Part shown: positions 18,904-27,758 of the stretch, piece after piece
How positions within the stretch are numbered: the first letter of the stretch is position 1
How the letters are laid out: each line of letters starts with the position of its first letter
DNA from: Lachnospiraceae bacterium OM04-12BH
GTDB taxonomy: Bacteria > Bacillota > Clostridia > Lachnospirales > Lachnospiraceae
Assembly: GCA_003490145.1 (NCBI GenBank)
Contig: QULQ01000005.1
Span: 154,425-218,424 of the forward strand
DNA: 64,000 bases
Direction of reading: 5' to 3'
Program-made: the position numbers and the translations under genes
Notes under the pieces: model-generated
Told to the model about the DNA's origin: nothing
Seen by the model: the letters and a program-made list of their open reading frames with translations, nothing else
Database searches by the model: none

Positions 18904-18938
18904 AGCGGTAATGAAGATAGTTTCATTGTCGCTTTTTT
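18904..18938 (+). terminator. Intrinsic terminator after tRNA remnant
   Basis: AGCGGTAATGAA pairs with TTCATTGTCGCT (12 pairs including two G-U), followed by TTTTTT. Confidence 0.8.
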
Positions 18939-19139
18939 CATGCAGAATTGTAATTTCAGTGACAAATTTGTCAGCGAAACAAGGTTGAAAATACTGATTT
19001 TGTAAGCGGGGATGGATGCTTGTCACCGATTCACATTTTCTGGTCTGTCACCTAGAGGGATTAACTGCAGTGTAGGATGAGTTTTGGGGTGTAAAATTAG
19101 GAAAAGCAGTGAAATAAAACACTATGTTCTTGCCTGTGA

Positions 19140-19511
19140 TATCAGGCCTGTCGGAAGAGTCCGTTCAGATTAGATAAGAAGTTCAAGACGAGACTGAAGG
19201 AGTTATCTTCCCGTAAGCGATGTCAGTCAATCAAACCAAGCCTAGAGAAAATCAAGGTGTATGCAAGAGGATGGCTTAACTACTACGGAATTGCAAGTAC
19301 GAAGAGCAACATAGATGACATCAATGGATGGCTTTATCACAGAATACGTATGTGTATATGGAAACAGTGGAAGAAACCGAGGACGAAGGTACGTAATCTC
19401 ATCAAGATGGAAGTACCCGAAAACTTGGCAATGCAAGCGGGTAATACTCGACGGGGACATTGGTTCGCAACGCATACAGTTGCAGTAAACATGGCAATGA
19501 CAAAACTTTAA
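19140..19511 (+). pseudogene. ltrA: Group II intron maturase, C-terminal remnant
   Basis: The open frame from 19,140 encodes the maturase end: LDKKFKTRLKELSSRKRCQS, VYARGWLNYYGIAS and RIRMCIWKQWKKPRTKVRNL, then GNTRRGHWFATHTVAVNMAM before TAA. This is the X/maturase domain that follows the reverse transcriptase. The reverse transcriptase itself and the intron RNA domains are gone. Confidence 0.8.
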
Positions 19512-19578
19512 GTAATCAAAATCATTGTTAATAGTGATTAAATGTGTTAAAATACACTTATGGAAGGCATTGTTATGA

Positions 19579-19706
19579 ACACATCTAATATCACTAATTA
19601 CAAAACCAAAAGATTTTGCTGAATTATTGGGTGTCTCAGTCAAAACGTTACAACGTTGGGATATATATAATAATTTTTGTCGTCACGGAGAGGACACAGC
19701 ATAATA
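19579..19706 (+). pseudogene. IS607-type recombinase N-terminal remnant
   Basis: The stretch TKPKDFAELLGVSVKTLQRW is the MerR-like HTH that opens IS607-family serine recombinases. The frame then leaves homology at about 19,662 and stops at 19,704. Only the first 25 or so codons survive. A TTGTTA/TTAAAA promoter-like pair lies just upstream at about 19,529-19,556. Confidence 0.55.
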
Positions 19707-19709
19707 AAT

Positions 19710-19782
19710 GCGACAGTGGCTCAGTTGGTAGAGCACCTCCTTGCCAAGGAGGAAGTCGCTGGTTCGAGTCCCGTCTGTCGCT
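19710..19782 (+). tRNA. tRNA-Gly (anticodon GCC)
   Basis: A complete cloverleaf: acceptor GCGACAG/CTGTCGC, D-arm GGCTCAGTTGGTAGAGC, and anticodon stem CCTCC/GGAGG with loop TTGCCAA. The T-arm is GCTGG-TTCGAGT-CCCGT and the discriminator T. CCA is not encoded. It is followed by its own terminator and is the only intact tRNA seen in the window. Confidence 0.95.
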
Positions 19783-19793
19783 CTCATACATAG

Positions 19794-19827
19794 CGGAAAT
19801 CTTGTTCAGCAAGGTTTCCGTTTTTTT
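19794..19827 (+). terminator. Intrinsic terminator of tRNA-Gly
   Basis: CGGAAATCTTG pairs with CAAGGTTTCCG around TTCAG, followed by seven T. Confidence 0.85.
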
Positions 19828-19851
19828 ATAACAACAAAGGAGAAAACGTCA

Positions 19852-20616
19852 ATGAACAAACAAAATGCAGTAACTAACAAGAAGTTTGATCTTAGTGTGG
19901 CTACGTTACATATTCTGGCGATGACACTTATGCTAATGGATCACCTTTGGGCAACCTTACTTCCGGCACAAGAGTGGCTGACTTGTGCAGGTCGTGTAGC
20001 ATTTCCTATCTTTGCGTTTATGACGGTAGAAGGATATTTTCACACACATAGTTTTAAAAAGTATATGCTTCGTTTGCTGGCGTTTGCCCTAATCTCTGAG
20101 ATTCCATTTGACCTGATGTATGGTGGTACGTGGTTTTATCCATTTCATCAGAATGTCATATGGACATTTTTGCTGGCACTTCTAGGAATTCATTTGATGG
20201 AAACCGTGCACAAAAAACAGAACGTCTTTTTATATGTAATCACGGTTGTTCTTGTTGTTGTCGTGGGAGCCTTACTTGGAACATTAAGCATGGTAGATTA
20301 CTATGGCGCAGGCATTTTGACAGTATTTGTGTTCTATTTGTTCCGAGGAAGAAAATGGTGGTGTCTATTGGGACAAATCACTGCGCTTTATTGGATTAAT
20401 GTGGAAATGTTAGGCGGCCTGATGTATCCGGTACAATTAGGTGGAATGCAATTTGAAATATGCCAGCAGGGATTAGCTCTTTTTGCATTGCTGCCAATCT
20501 GGTTATATCGTGGAAGACAAGGACATCACAGCAAACCGTTCCAGTATCTTTGTTATACATTTTATCCTGTACATATGATAATTCTGGTGCTTATATTAAA
20601 TTATGTGAACCGATGA
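19852..20616 (+). CDS. TraX-family membrane protein
   Basis: 254 aa from the ATG at 19852, with AAAGGAG at 19836-19842. About seven hydrophobic segments span the whole length. It starts with LHILAMTLMLMDHLWATLLP, then GRVAFPIFAFMTVEGYFHT, then LISEIPFDLMYGG, and ends YLCYTFYPVHMIILVLI. That is the TraX pattern: F-plasmid TraX acetylates pilin, and chromosomal Firmicute homologues are thought to be membrane acyltransferases of unknown target. Apparently intact. Confidence 0.9.
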   Translation: MNKQNAVTNKKFDLSVATLHILAMTLMLMDHLWATLLPAQEWLTCAGRVAFPIFAFMTVEGYFHTHSFKKYMLRLLAFALISEIPFDLMYGGTWFYPFHQNVIWTFLLALLGIHLMETVHKKQNVFLYVITVVLVVVVGALLGTLSMVDYYGAGILTVFVFYLFRGRKWWCLLGQITALYWINVEMLGGLMYPVQLGGMQFEICQQGLALFALLPIWLYRGRQGHHSKPFQYLCYTFYPVHMIILVLILNYVNR

Positions 20617-20767
20617 TCGACAACAAAGGAGATAATGAGTATTGGTTTGTTAAAATGTCAAAAAAATAGAGCGTATATTTTGTAATGGTTTACGTATTTA
20701 ACCTTTGTAATAACTGCCTTTCTATTTTACTATGTAATTAAGAATGCATGGTAAAGAAGGGATAAAT

Positions 20768-20848
20768 ATGGCACAGAGCAGAATTCGAATCGTGGATGTA
20801 GCAGAGGCGTTAGGACTTAGTACTGCGACTGTTTCAAAAGTGTTTGTG
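20768..20848 (+). pseudogene. LacI-family regulator, N-terminal HTH fragment
   Basis: The ATG at 20768 has AAGAAGGG upstream and encodes MAQSRIRIVDVAEALGLSTA followed by TVSKV. This is the classic LacI HTH. Homology stops there, at a fusion with the MATE fragment. A working regulator would need 300 more residues. Confidence 0.7.
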
Positions 20849-20861
20849 ATGTCATCATTGA

Positions 20862-21252
20862 ATGCAGAGTATGTTGCAGGCTTCTTTTTCGATTGTTGAC
20901 CAAATCATGATTGGGCAGTTAGGGGAGACCAATATATCGGCGGTTGGTTTATGCGGCAATTTTTCTTTGATTTTCTCTGTGGTGATTGGAGCAGTCAGTA
21001 CGGTCGCAGGTATATTAATAGCACAATTTATTGGTGCTGATGATCTTAAAGAGGCATGGTGTGGCTTCGATGTGAGTCTTATCTGTGGATTGCTGATAGC
21101 TGCTGTTTTTTTTGTTTGTATCGGGATTGTTTCCAGCTCAAATTCTGAGACTTTATACCAAGGATGTGGAGATTATAAATGCAGGTATTGTATATTTTAG
21201 AATAATATCATTATCCTATATTCCGATGTCAGTTATTACCAACAAGAAATGA
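20862..21252 (+). pseudogene. MATE-family efflux protein, internal fragment with frameshift
   Basis: From 20,862: MLQASFSIVDQIMIGQLGET, then AVSTVAGILIAQFIGADD, a MATE first half. At about 21,138 a one-base shift moves the homology to another frame (FPAQILRLYTKDVEIINAGI, then YFRIISLSYIPMSVIT), which stops at 21,250. Both ends are truncated. Confidence 0.7.
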
Positions 21253-21278
21253 CAGCACACAAAAGTAGGTGCATAACC

Positions 21279-21578
21279 CTACGTCTCTGGATACGGTTCT
21301 ATCCGACCTCCGGAGTTATATATAAACCTGGCGACTACTGAAAGCCACCCGGGGCTTATCCTTCCCTTTAGTTTCTTCAGCAAAGAATCACTGGATTTCA
21401 GGAACTTTATATCAAAATCCATGAGATGATGCAGCATCGATCTCATCTGTCCGCCTATGTTTGCTTCATTTTGGCTGATCCACCATTTCCAGTGCTTCAT
21501 GGTACCTTCACAGGGATAATCCTCCGTACCTAAATCATCAGATCCAACCACTTCATCCACCACATCCTCTATGATATC
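21279..21578 (-). pseudogene. DUF6431-like protein, C-terminal fragment
   Basis: The minus-strand frame includes GTMKHWKWWISQNEANIGGQ, RSMLHHLMDFDIKFLKSSDS and WLSVVARFIYNSGGRIEPYP before a TAG. It resembles the C-terminal part of small DUF6431 proteins that often accompany insertion sequences in Clostridia. The assignment is from memory. The 5' side ends abruptly at about 21,578. Confidence 0.45.
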
Positions 21579-21586
21579 AGAGTGCG

Positions 21587-22076
21587 GTGAACAGTATAGG
21601 AGTATCTCATATTCATGGAACTGCCATAGGAGCAGCTTCTTCTGAGAGAGTGATTGATGCCTGTGTGCATCCAATAGGAAATGGGCAGTACAAGATGTGG
21701 TATAAGGATGAGAATCATGATTCCTATACATACATTGCCATCAGTAATGACCTCTATCATTGGGATGTGTGTGGAAAAGAAATTGACTATAATAGTCATG
21801 AAGAGCCTAATGTATTTGAACTGGGCGGTAAGAAATGGATGATCACAGATGAATGGAATGGACTGGGAGTCTATGAAACACAGGACTATACACACTGGGA
21901 AAGACAGGGGTATATTCTACTTTACGCATCCGAATTTTCCCAATGAACATCGACTGGATAAGTCATATATTGCCAATGCAGAGGACGGCAGAGCATGCAT
22001 ACAGGCAGCGCAGCTGGAAGAAAAAGACAGCAGGCTTGTATATAATAGAAATCAACAATTTGAAATGAGATTGTAG
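21587..22076 (+). pseudogene. Family 43-like glycoside hydrolase fragment with frameshift
   Basis: Beta-propeller hydrolase segments: GNGQYKMWYKDENHDSYTYI, NDLYHWDVCGKEIDYN, then KWMITDEWNGLGVYETQDYT. At about 21,912 the homology passes to another frame (IFYFTHPNFPNEHRLDKSYI). GH43 or a related GH32/68-clan family is likely. Both catalytic ends are incomplete. Confidence 0.55.
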
Positions 22077-22101
22077 AAAAATAATAGCTATATGCTATAA
22101 T
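22072..22101 (+). promoter_or_regulatory. Extended -10 promoter for the PAS-GAF-GGDEF gene
   Basis: TGC-TATAAT (TATAAT at 22096-22101) is an extended -10 element. A weak TTGTAG lies 18 bases upstream. The gene starts at 22,155. Confidence 0.5.
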
Positions 22102-22154
22102 ATCTATATGTGTAAATACAATTAACCGGACTAGAGGAAATGTGAGGATGAAAG

Positions 22155-23507
22155 ATGAAAGAAATTAACAATATCTGGCATTTTTTCGAGAATATGAATG
22201 AGTATGTATATGTTACGGATATAGAGACATATGAGATGATATATATGAATCGCAAGACATTGGAAGCTTATGGGTTAAAATCCCTGGATGAAATAAAAGG
22301 CAGAAAATGTTATGAAATATTGCAGAAGTCATCGATTCCATGTGGCATGTGTAATAATGATAAAATCTGCGAAGGATTCTTTGAAGAATGGCGTCATTAT
22401 AATTCGGTTATAGATAAATATCTAATTCTGAAGGATACATTGGTTGAAGATCCACAGGAGCATAGAAAGTACCGGCTTGAAATCGGGATAGATATCAGTG
22501 AAGAACGCATACAGGATAAAGCACTCCAGAAATATAACAGTATGGAGGCGCTGGTAAACGAAGGACTGCGAATTGCGCTCATGGCAGCAACCCCGGATGA
22601 ATCTATCTATGCGATTCTGGAGTACCTTGGCAAATCACTGAATGGTGAGAGAACTTATATATTTGAGAAAAATGAGAAGGGCGGAGACAATAACACCTAT
22701 GAATGGGTTGCAGAGGGAGTAAAACCGGAGAAGGATAATCTGCAGAACCTTCCGCCTGAGATCTGTGCAAACTGGTATCGCAGATTTCAGAAAGGAAAGC
22801 ATATCGTATTTCACGATCTGGAAGAAATCAGGGAAATCGATCCTTTGCAATATGAGAATCTCAAGAGACAGGATATTCATACCCTTGTAGTTGTACCGTT
22901 ATATGATGATGGTAAAGTTATTGCTTTTTATGGAGTGGATAACCCACCGCCTTTATCTTTGAAATATACATCTAATATGCTTCAGATTATGGGACACTTC
23001 CTCGTGTCATGTATCAGAAGAAGGAATCTGATGAGAGAGCTGGAAGATATGAGTTATAAGGATGCGCTTACCGGATTTGGCAACAGATTTGCCATGAACA
23101 GATATATTTCACAGATTGACCACAAGAAGAGTATGGGAGTGGTCTATTGTGACATTACTGGATTAAAGCACGTCAATGACACCATGGGGCATAAGGCGGG
23201 AGACCAGCTGATTCTGAGGGCACGCGACTGTCTGAGTAAAGCATTTGGCGATTATGGTGTGTTCCGCATAGGGGGAGACGAATTGCTTGCACTCTGTTCG
23301 CAGATTGAGCAGGATGTGTTAGAAGAGCGCATCAGACTTTTAAAGAAATTGATGGAAGAGAATACTGTGAATATGGCAGTGGGTATGATATGGCAGGATG
23401 AAGCAACAACAGAGCTGGATATATTATTGCAGGAATCAGAGAAGCGCATGTATGCCGATAAAGCAGAGTATTATAGAAAGAATGGAATTGAACGCAGAAG
23501 ACGTTAA
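22155..23507 (+). CDS. PAS-GAF-GGDEF diguanylate cyclase
   Basis: 450 aa with no membrane segment, so cytoplasmic. The N-terminal PAS-like domain (about residues 10-115) includes EYVYVTDIETYEMIYMNRKT and a Cys-rich loop CGMCNNDKIC that could hold a metal or haem-like ligand. A GAF domain (about 130-285) reads RTYIFEKNEKGG through VIAFYGVDNPP. The GGDEF domain (about 300-445) has KDALTGFGNRFAMN and the active site RIGGDEL; GGDEL variants are commonly active. It makes c-di-GMP in response to an unknown signal. It is intact, unlike its neighbours. Confidence 0.9.
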   Translation: MKEINNIWHFFENMNEYVYVTDIETYEMIYMNRKTLEAYGLKSLDEIKGRKCYEILQKSSIPCGMCNNDKICEGFFEEWRHYNSVIDKYLILKDTLVEDPQEHRKYRLEIGIDISEERIQDKALQKYNSMEALVNEGLRIALMAATPDESIYAILEYLGKSLNGERTYIFEKNEKGGDNNTYEWVAEGVKPEKDNLQNLPPEICANWYRRFQKGKHIVFHDLEEIREIDPLQYENLKRQDIHTLVVVPLYDDGKVIAFYGVDNPPPLSLKYTSNMLQIMGHFLVSCIRRRNLMRELEDMSYKDALTGFGNRFAMNRYISQIDHKKSMGVVYCDITGLKHVNDTMGHKAGDQLILRARDCLSKAFGDYGVFRIGGDELLALCSQIEQDVLEERIRLLKKLMEENTVNMAVGMIWQDEATTELDILLQESEKRMYADKAEYYRKNGIERRRR

Positions 23508-23551
23508 GCATTCACATACTATATTATATAAAAGAAAGGGACTATACTTTT

Positions 23552-23984
23552 TCAAGAACAATATTTTTTTATGGTTTCTAGTTTTTCACCATATTCATTT
23601 TTTTGACGGCAAGATATATCGAATCTTATATTTTTTCTTTTTACATTTCCAAGATGTAATATTGGATTGTTTAAATCCAATTCCGCAATAGTATCATTCA
23701 CAACATCATCTACACCTGTATAAACTGCTGTTGCCGTTAAGCATAGAACTGGAAAAGCGTATCCATTCTTTTTTACTGACTTAAGAAAATCTCCTAAAAA
23801 CCAGTAATCTGATCTAAAATCTCTCCCCCATGATGTAACTGTATGAGCTTCATCTATTACTAACAGACCAATTTTTCTTTCACCTAACAATATTTGAAGT
23901 CCTGTTGCTAGTAATAATTCTGGTGCTAAATATACAATAGATTTCTTTCCACTTCTTATTTCATTAATTCGTTGTTGAAATTAG
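23552..23984 (-). pseudogene. RecQ-like helicase fragment
   Basis: The minus-strand reading gives EIRSGKKSIVYLAPELLLAT and GERKIGLLVIDEAHTVTSWG, then VLCLTATA and VDDVVNDTIAELDLNNP. These are helicase motifs Ib, II (DEAH) and III of the RecQ type. The ATP-binding N-terminus and the second RecA domain are missing. Only 140 or so residues of about 600 remain. Confidence 0.75.
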
Positions 23985-24099
23985 AGATGATGACGAACTA
24001 AGAATGTTTATTAAACGACGTATGACAACGTGCCCGGTCAAAGAACGAACGCTTTACAAGTATTATTTAGAGTACTGGGAAATGCATTCTCATTGGTAG
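23980..24099 (+). pseudogene. Short orphan C-terminal fragment
   Basis: An open stretch IRDDDELRMFIKRRMTTCPV, then KERTLYKYYLEYWEMHSHW and TAG. It has no proper start and abuts the RecQ fragment. Family not recognised. Confidence 0.35.
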
Positions 24100-24109
24100 A
24101 AGATTAATT

Positions 24110-24529
24110 ATGCAGGGAAAATATCCTGTGGTTACTCTCTGCGGTAGCACGAGGTTTAAGGATGAATTTTATGAGGCTCAAAAAAGGCTTACGTTGGAAG
24201 GAAACATTGTGATTAGCGTTGACCCTTTCGGTCATGCCGGAAACCAAGAAGTTTGGGATGGAATGGATGAGGACACTCTTTCAAAGTGGTTCTGTGTCAA
24301 GACAAAGGAGATGATTGTCGATATGCATAAGCGGAAGATCGATATGGCAGATTCAAGCTATGTAATCAATGTCGGTGGTTATATTGGGGAGAGTACTAGA
24401 CCGGAAATTAATTACGCTGAAAAAACGGGAAAAAGGTGTATTATCTTGAACCATTATTGTAATACTGGCAATGCACGCAGGGGAATAAGATATGAAATCA
24501 GAAGATCTATATTATCAAACTCAAAATGA
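24110..24529 (+). CDS. Nucleoside 2-deoxyribosyltransferase-like protein
   Basis: 139 aa. It opens with YPVVTLCGSTRFKDEFYEAQ, the typical start of this Rossmann-like superfamily, followed by SYVINVGGYIGESTRPEINY with the conserved Gly and the Glu near the active site. The family includes deoxyribosyltransferases and nucleotide-processing proteins of phages and islands. No clear ribosome binding site precedes the ATG. From about 24,480 a second frame overlaps (MKSEDLYYQTQNEKYIRDEL, 24,492-24,581), which could be a separate 29-aa peptide or the true C-terminus after a frameshift. Confidence 0.6.
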   Translation: MQGKYPVVTLCGSTRFKDEFYEAQKRLTLEGNIVISVDPFGHAGNQEVWDGMDEDTLSKWFCVKTKEMIVDMHKRKIDMADSSYVINVGGYIGESTRPEINYAEKTGKRCIILNHYCNTGNARRGIRYEIRRSILSNSK

Positions 24530-24637
24530 GAAATATATACGAGATGAATTAGGAAAAGAGCAAGGGTGCAGGTTTCTGTAAGAAAAGAAATAAAAGCGTA
24601 GAGGAGATGTTGGTGCTCGATAAGCACTTGGTGTGAT

Positions 24638-25231
24638 ATGAACAATAAAACATTGGATTACTATAATCAAAACGCGGATCAGTTTGTTAAGGGAACGGTA
24701 TCTGTAGATTTTAAGAAAACCCAAGATAGGTTCCTTGAAGCATTATCGGGAAAAAGAATATTGGACTTTGGCTGTGGCTCAGGAAGAGATACAAAATATT
24801 TTATTGAGGCGGGATTTGAGGTTGTAGCAACTGACGGATCAGAGGAACTTTGCAAGAGTGCAAGTGAGTATACTGGCATCACTGTGAAGCAGATGCTTTT
24901 TGGGGAACTTGAGGATATAGATAGATATGCTGGAATATGGGCATGTTCATCCATTTTGCATTTATCTAAGAGAGAATTAATAGATGTATTTGAGAGGATG
25001 ACCAGAGCGCTATGCCAGAATGGAATTATTTATACATCCTTCAAATATGGAACTTTTGAAGGTGAGAGAAATGGAAGATTCTTTACGGATTTTACTATTG
25101 AAAATTTTAAGAATTTTATAAAAGATATTAGAAACCTTTCGATTGAAGATTTTTGGATTACAGGGGATGTAAGACCAGGAAGGGAGAAAGAACAGTGGTT
25201 GAATTTAATACTGAGAAAGACAAATTTATAA
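24638..25231 (+). CDS. Class I SAM-dependent methyltransferase
   Basis: 197 aa. SAM-binding motif I is RILDFGCGSGRDT, followed by VVATDGSEELC (motif II acidic residue) and IWACSSILHLSKREL (motif IV). The layout resembles TehB/UbiE-type small-molecule or protein methyltransferases. I see no DPPY or PC motif of a DNA methylase. It overlaps the next gene by 37 bases, so the two are coupled. It may act as an accessory to the nuclease-helicase that follows, which is an inference from position. Confidence 0.85.
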   Translation: MNNKTLDYYNQNADQFVKGTVSVDFKKTQDRFLEALSGKRILDFGCGSGRDTKYFIEAGFEVVATDGSEELCKSASEYTGITVKQMLFGELEDIDRYAGIWACSSILHLSKRELIDVFERMTRALCQNGIIYTSFKYGTFEGERNGRFFTDFTIENFKNFIKDIRNLSIEDFWITGDVRPGREKEQWLNLILRKTNL

Positions 25232-27717
25232 TTCAACACACTGATTTTTCACTAAGAGAACAGGTGATTTATCCGAATGGAGGTACATCGCGTTTTTATG
25301 ATAATGGAGTGGATATGGTCATAATAGATGACGATATTTGTGAGCACAAAGATGGCGAGCCGGTATTCTCATACATGCTTATAACAGATAAGCAAAATAA
25401 TTATATGCATATGTTTCAGAGAGTATTTCGTTTTCTTGGATATTATCAGGAAGAGGTGGATAAGTATCTTAATAAAAATGAAATGACCATGCCTGTGGAT
25501 TATGTTATTACAATAGGTGACAGAGGAGAGCAGGCAGATGTTTCGCCATTGGAACTTCATTTTGAGCAGAACTTTTTGAATGCCTATGGAATTAATGCCC
25601 TAAAATATTTATCGCGAGAATATGGAATCTGTGATGAAGAGGGAAAGAATTATTTTCTCGATTATTTTGTAAGAACTAGAGATAAAAAACTTGCAGTAGA
25701 AGAAAATGGGGTTACATATCATCATCCACAGATTATAGGTGTTGAAAGATATAAGAATCAGTTGAGAAAGCAAAACACATGTGCTTTGTGGGGAATAAAG
25801 TTATTCAGATTTTCTTCAGAGGATTGTGCTTTTGATAATCGAATAGAGGATGACATTAAGCATTTTTTCGGAAAGGATACGTCTGGATTTGTTGATAATG
25901 GTTTGAAAATTGATAGACCAGTTGAACTATATGAGCACCAAACGGTTAGCTTGCAGGAGATTCAGCAACGAAGAGAAGCTGGCATAAAGGCTTTTTTGAT
26001 AGTCCTACCTACAGCAGCAGGTAAGTCAAGGATTGTAGAAGAGGATTTGAGAGAATTTTCCAAGAAGAATCATGGCTTCAAAGGACTTATTCTTGTTCCC
26101 GGGGTAAATATACTGGCTGACTGGGAAGAGAGAATAAAGACTTCGCTTCCTGAATTGGTAGATAAGATCGATATAAGAACTTATGCATTTATGGCAAGAC
26201 ATTATACGGATGTTCAAACAGATTATTACAGTTATGTGGTAGTAGATGAAGCACATCACGCAGTGGCTCCGGTATTAAAGAGAGTAATCCAGTATTTCAA
26301 TTCAGACTTTACAATTGGTCTTACAGCTACCGATCAGAGGCCAGATAAGAAAAAACTGGAAACAGTTTTTGGTACATATGCAACATCATTATCCTTAAAA
26401 GAAGCAATGGAGAAGGAAATTGTTGCAAAAGCCAATGTATATAGGATCGAAACTAACATCGATTTGTCACAGGTTAGATTTAACGGAAAAGACTATGTAA
26501 ATGCGGATTTGGAGAAAAGAATCAGGGTTACATCGAGGAATGAACTTATAGTCAGTATCCTTGAAGAATATTTTACATCTGGAGAGGCAGGATTGCGACA
26601 AGGAGTAATATTCTGCGTCAATATTTCTCATGCTAATGAGATGGCTAAATTACTAAATAAAGCAGGGATAACGGCAGCAAGTTTAACTGGCCAGGCAAAG
26701 AAGCCTGCAACGATCATGGATGATTTTAAGCAAAAGAAAATTCGTTTTCTTTGTGCGTGCAATATGATTTCTGAAGGATGGGATTATCCAGAGCTTGGAA
26801 TCTTGGTAATGGCCAGACCTACATTATCAAAGGTACTTTATCTGCAGCAGATTGGCAGAGGATTAAGAAAAACCGCTGTTAAAAAGAATGTAATCGTCAT
26901 TGATGTAGTCGATGAATATGGTGCAATGGTAAAGGCCTGCAATATGCATTCGATATTTGCAAATCCATATTATGTGCCGTTTGGCGATATTACACGAACA
27001 GATTACATACCAGGTGAGTTGTTGGTTATTGATGGCATAGAAGAGAGAATAGAACGAATTACCGAAGTTGACATTAATTCGTTTGAAGATAAATATGGTG
27101 ATTACTTGAGCCAGGAACAGGTTGCTAGAGAATACTTTGTTAGTACGGGAACAGTGACTGGTTGGATTAAGAAGAAAAAAATATTGCCAACTGTAGAGTA
27201 TAAATTCGGAAGTAAATCACTATTTCTGTTTAGCCCGGAAGACGTAGAGAAATATAGGAATGAACTTGGTATAAAAGAGCATAGCGATAAAACGATAAAA
27301 GATGATTTCTTTGAATTTCTAGAAGAAAGAGATTACTCATTATCGTATAAAATGCCATTCATGCTTGCCTTTATTAAGTATATAAATTCAATCGGGGATG
27401 CAAAGATTGATGAGGTGCTGGATGATTACATTGCGTTTTACCAAGACAGATTAGACAGAGGGCTACAGGTAGATAGAAGTACATGTCCGTATAATGAAGA
27501 GATGCTTAAGGATAGGAAAGCTATACGTAGGAATATGCTGACAAATCCTTTTGAAAAGTTTGAACGAAAGAGATTTTTGTATTACTCAAAGGATCTGAAT
27601 GTTATTTCCATGAATCATGTGCTGTATAGCCAGATGGAAGATTCAGACTGGGAGAGAATACGAGATCAATTACAGGAAGATCTTAAAAGTTATTATTCAG
27701 AAATGGGTGGAATCTAA
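25195..27717 (+). CDS. Nuclease-helicase: DUF559-like N-terminal nuclease fused to SF2 DEAH helicase
   Basis: 840 aa from a GTG at 25195, with AAGGGAGAAAG upstream; an earlier TTG at 25153 is less likely. Residues about 120-225 look like a PD-(D/E)XK nuclease of the DUF559/Vsr type: FLDYFV (D156), then LAVEENG (E169, E170), HH at 176-177, and IKLFRFSSED. The SF2 helicase core follows: Walker A PTAAGKS (272-278), DEAH (351-354), GLTAT, and motif VI QQIGRGLRK from 551. After it comes a small HTH-like domain (YLSQEQVAREYFVSTGTVTG) and an alpha-helical C-terminus. The fold combination suggests a restriction-type defence enzyme. Confidence 0.85.
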   Translation: MVEFNTEKDKFIIQHTDFSLREQVIYPNGGTSRFYDNGVDMVIIDDDICEHKDGEPVFSYMLITDKQNNYMHMFQRVFRFLGYYQEEVDKYLNKNEMTMPVDYVITIGDRGEQADVSPLELHFEQNFLNAYGINALKYLSREYGICDEEGKNYFLDYFVRTRDKKLAVEENGVTYHHPQIIGVERYKNQLRKQNTCALWGIKLFRFSSEDCAFDNRIEDDIKHFFGKDTSGFVDNGLKIDRPVELYEHQTVSLQEIQQRREAGIKAFLIVLPTAAGKSRIVEEDLREFSKKNHGFKGLILVPGVNILADWEERIKTSLPELVDKIDIRTYAFMARHYTDVQTDYYSYVVVDEAHHAVAPVLKRVIQYFNSDFTIGLTATDQRPDKKKLETVFGTYATSLSLKEAMEKEIVAKANVYRIETNIDLSQVRFNGKDYVNADLEKRIRVTSRNELIVSILEEYFTSGEAGLRQGVIFCVNISHANEMAKLLNKAGITAASLTGQAKKPATIMDDFKQKKIRFLCACNMISEGWDYPELGILVMARPTLSKVLYLQQIGRGLRKTAVKKNVIVIDVVDEYGAMVKACNMHSIFANPYYVPFGDITRTDYIPGELLVIDGIEERIERITEVDINSFEDKYGDYLSQEQVAREYFVSTGTVTGWIKKKKILPTVEYKFGSKSLFLFSPEDVEKYRNELGIKEHSDKTIKDDFFEFLEERDYSLSYKMPFMLAFIKYINSIGDAKIDEVLDDYIAFYQDRLDRGLQVDRSTCPYNEEMLKDRKAIRRNMLTNPFEKFERKRFLYYSKDLNVISMNHVLYSQMEDSDWERIRDQLQEDLKSYYSEMGGI

Positions 27718-27758
27718 AGGAGGTGAGCCTGGATGACAACTGAAATTATAAATTTGGA

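Noticed and set aside
19140..19511. An active group II intron
   Set aside because: No reverse transcriptase domain and no domain V structure follow the maturase tail.
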